In this document: positions 63,840-64,000 of the stretch, piece by piece | Layout of the letters: every line of letters starts with the position of its first letter | Numbering within the stretch: position 1 is the first letter of the stretch | Assembly (NCBI GenBank): GCA_963773635.1 | Contig: CAVZBW010000001.1 | Location: 62,001-126,000 of the forward strand | Length of the DNA stretch: 64,000 nucleotides | DNA from: CAVZBW01 sp963773635 | GTDB taxonomy: Bacteria; Actinomycetota; Acidimicrobiia; Acidimicrobiales; RAAP-2 | Direction of reading: 5' to 3' | Notes under the pieces: generated by a model | Told to the model about the DNA's origin: nothing | What the model saw: the letters and a program-made list of their open reading frames with translations, nothing else | The model's database searches: none | Translations under genes and position numbers: made by a program

Positions 63840-64000
63840 TTATGCCGCGCCCACGGCCTCGAGGGAAACCTCGTCACGTGCGGTGATCACTTCATCGATC
63901 AGCCCGTACGCCACGGCCTCATCGGCCGTCATCACGAAGTCGCGATCGGTGTCCTTGGTGATCTTCTCGATCTGCTGTCCGGTGTCCGCTGCAAGCATCT
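63840..64000 (-). CDS. clpP: ATP-dependent Clp protease proteolytic subunit (C-terminal part)
   Basis: Runs off the window edge at its 5' side. The visible 53 residues, including GQQIEKITKDTDRDFVMTA and EAVAYGLIDEVI, are the conserved ClpP C-terminus. The catalytic residues lie outside the window. TAA stop at 63840. Confidence 0.95.
   Translation of the reverse strand, partial: MLAADTGQQIEKITKDTDRDFVMTADEAVAYGLIDEVITARDEVSLEAVGAA

Overview
The window is very G+C-rich bacterial chromosome with tightly packed, mostly minus-strand genes. Gene order (rpsB-tsf-pyrH-frr-cdsA-dxr-rseP-ispG-proS, then rimP-nusA-ylxR-infB-rbfA-truB-ribF-rpsO-pnp-M16 peptidase, then dapB-dapA-rnj) is the order known from actinobacteria such as Mycobacterium. 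An mreBCD cell-shape operon, an archaeal/eukaryotic-type proS, a class II DAHP synthase and an mtrA-mtrB-lipoprotein cluster point to a deep-branching, rod-shaped actinobacterium (Acidimicrobiia-like). This is an inference from gene content and order, not a database match. No rRNA, tRNA, CRISPR array, insertion sequence or prophage was seen.

Layout by coordinate (genes on the minus strand unless noted). 1-13.4 kb: RNase J, dapA, a ferritin-like diiron protein behind two TetR regulators, dapB, a large YfhO-type membrane protein, an M16 peptidase and PNPase. 13.5-21.9 kb: rpsO, ribF, truB, rbfA, infB, ylxR, nusA, rimP, apparently one long translation/RNA operon read from an extended -10 promoter at 21.9 kb. 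21.9-32.6 kb: proS, ispG, rseP, dxr, cdsA, frr, pyrH, tsf, rpsB, mostly with ATGA or TGATG stop-start overlaps. 32.8-34.5 kb: a putative Fe/2-oxoglutarate-oxygenase-like protein and xerC. 34.7-39.4 kb (plus strand): an orphan Tat-exported solute-binding protein and an MtrA/MtrB/GerMN-lipoprotein two-component cluster. 39.4-41.5 kb: rsfS, a small membrane protein, nadD, rpmA, rplU. 41.6-42.9 kb (plus): class II DAHP synthase. 43-49.1 kb: VWA/CoxE-like protein, MoxR ATPase, proA, proB, obg. 49.2-53.4 kb: a nucleoside/MTA deaminase-type amidohydrolase, a copper amine oxidase and (plus strand) a purine nucleoside phosphorylase. 53.4-64 kb: RNase E/G, DUF2344 protein, B12-type radical SAM protein, mreD-mreC-mreB, ndk, folC, clpX and the end of clpP.

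Two window-wide observations matter most to a user. First, at least eight genes (a tetR, pnp, pyrH, xerC, the solute-binding protein, rpmA, mreB, folC) are each broken by one single-base indel although both halves are well conserved. Several are normally essential, so the sequence probably contains uncorrected indel errors; the reading frames are reconstructed below. Second, many transcription-unit heads lack a Shine-Dalgarno sequence and instead carry a TANNNT box 5-9 bases before the start codon, the signature of leaderless transcripts. These boxes mark promoters and help choose starts.

I did not find a clear new multi-gene system. The best candidates for new biology are the TetR/TetR/diiron module with its candidate operator, the oxygenase-like orphan next to xerC, the solute-binding protein upstream of mtrAB (the two share a 12-base leader motif), and several in-frame or initiation-region tandem repeats in housekeeping genes (rpsB, frr, ribF, infB, the second tetR).
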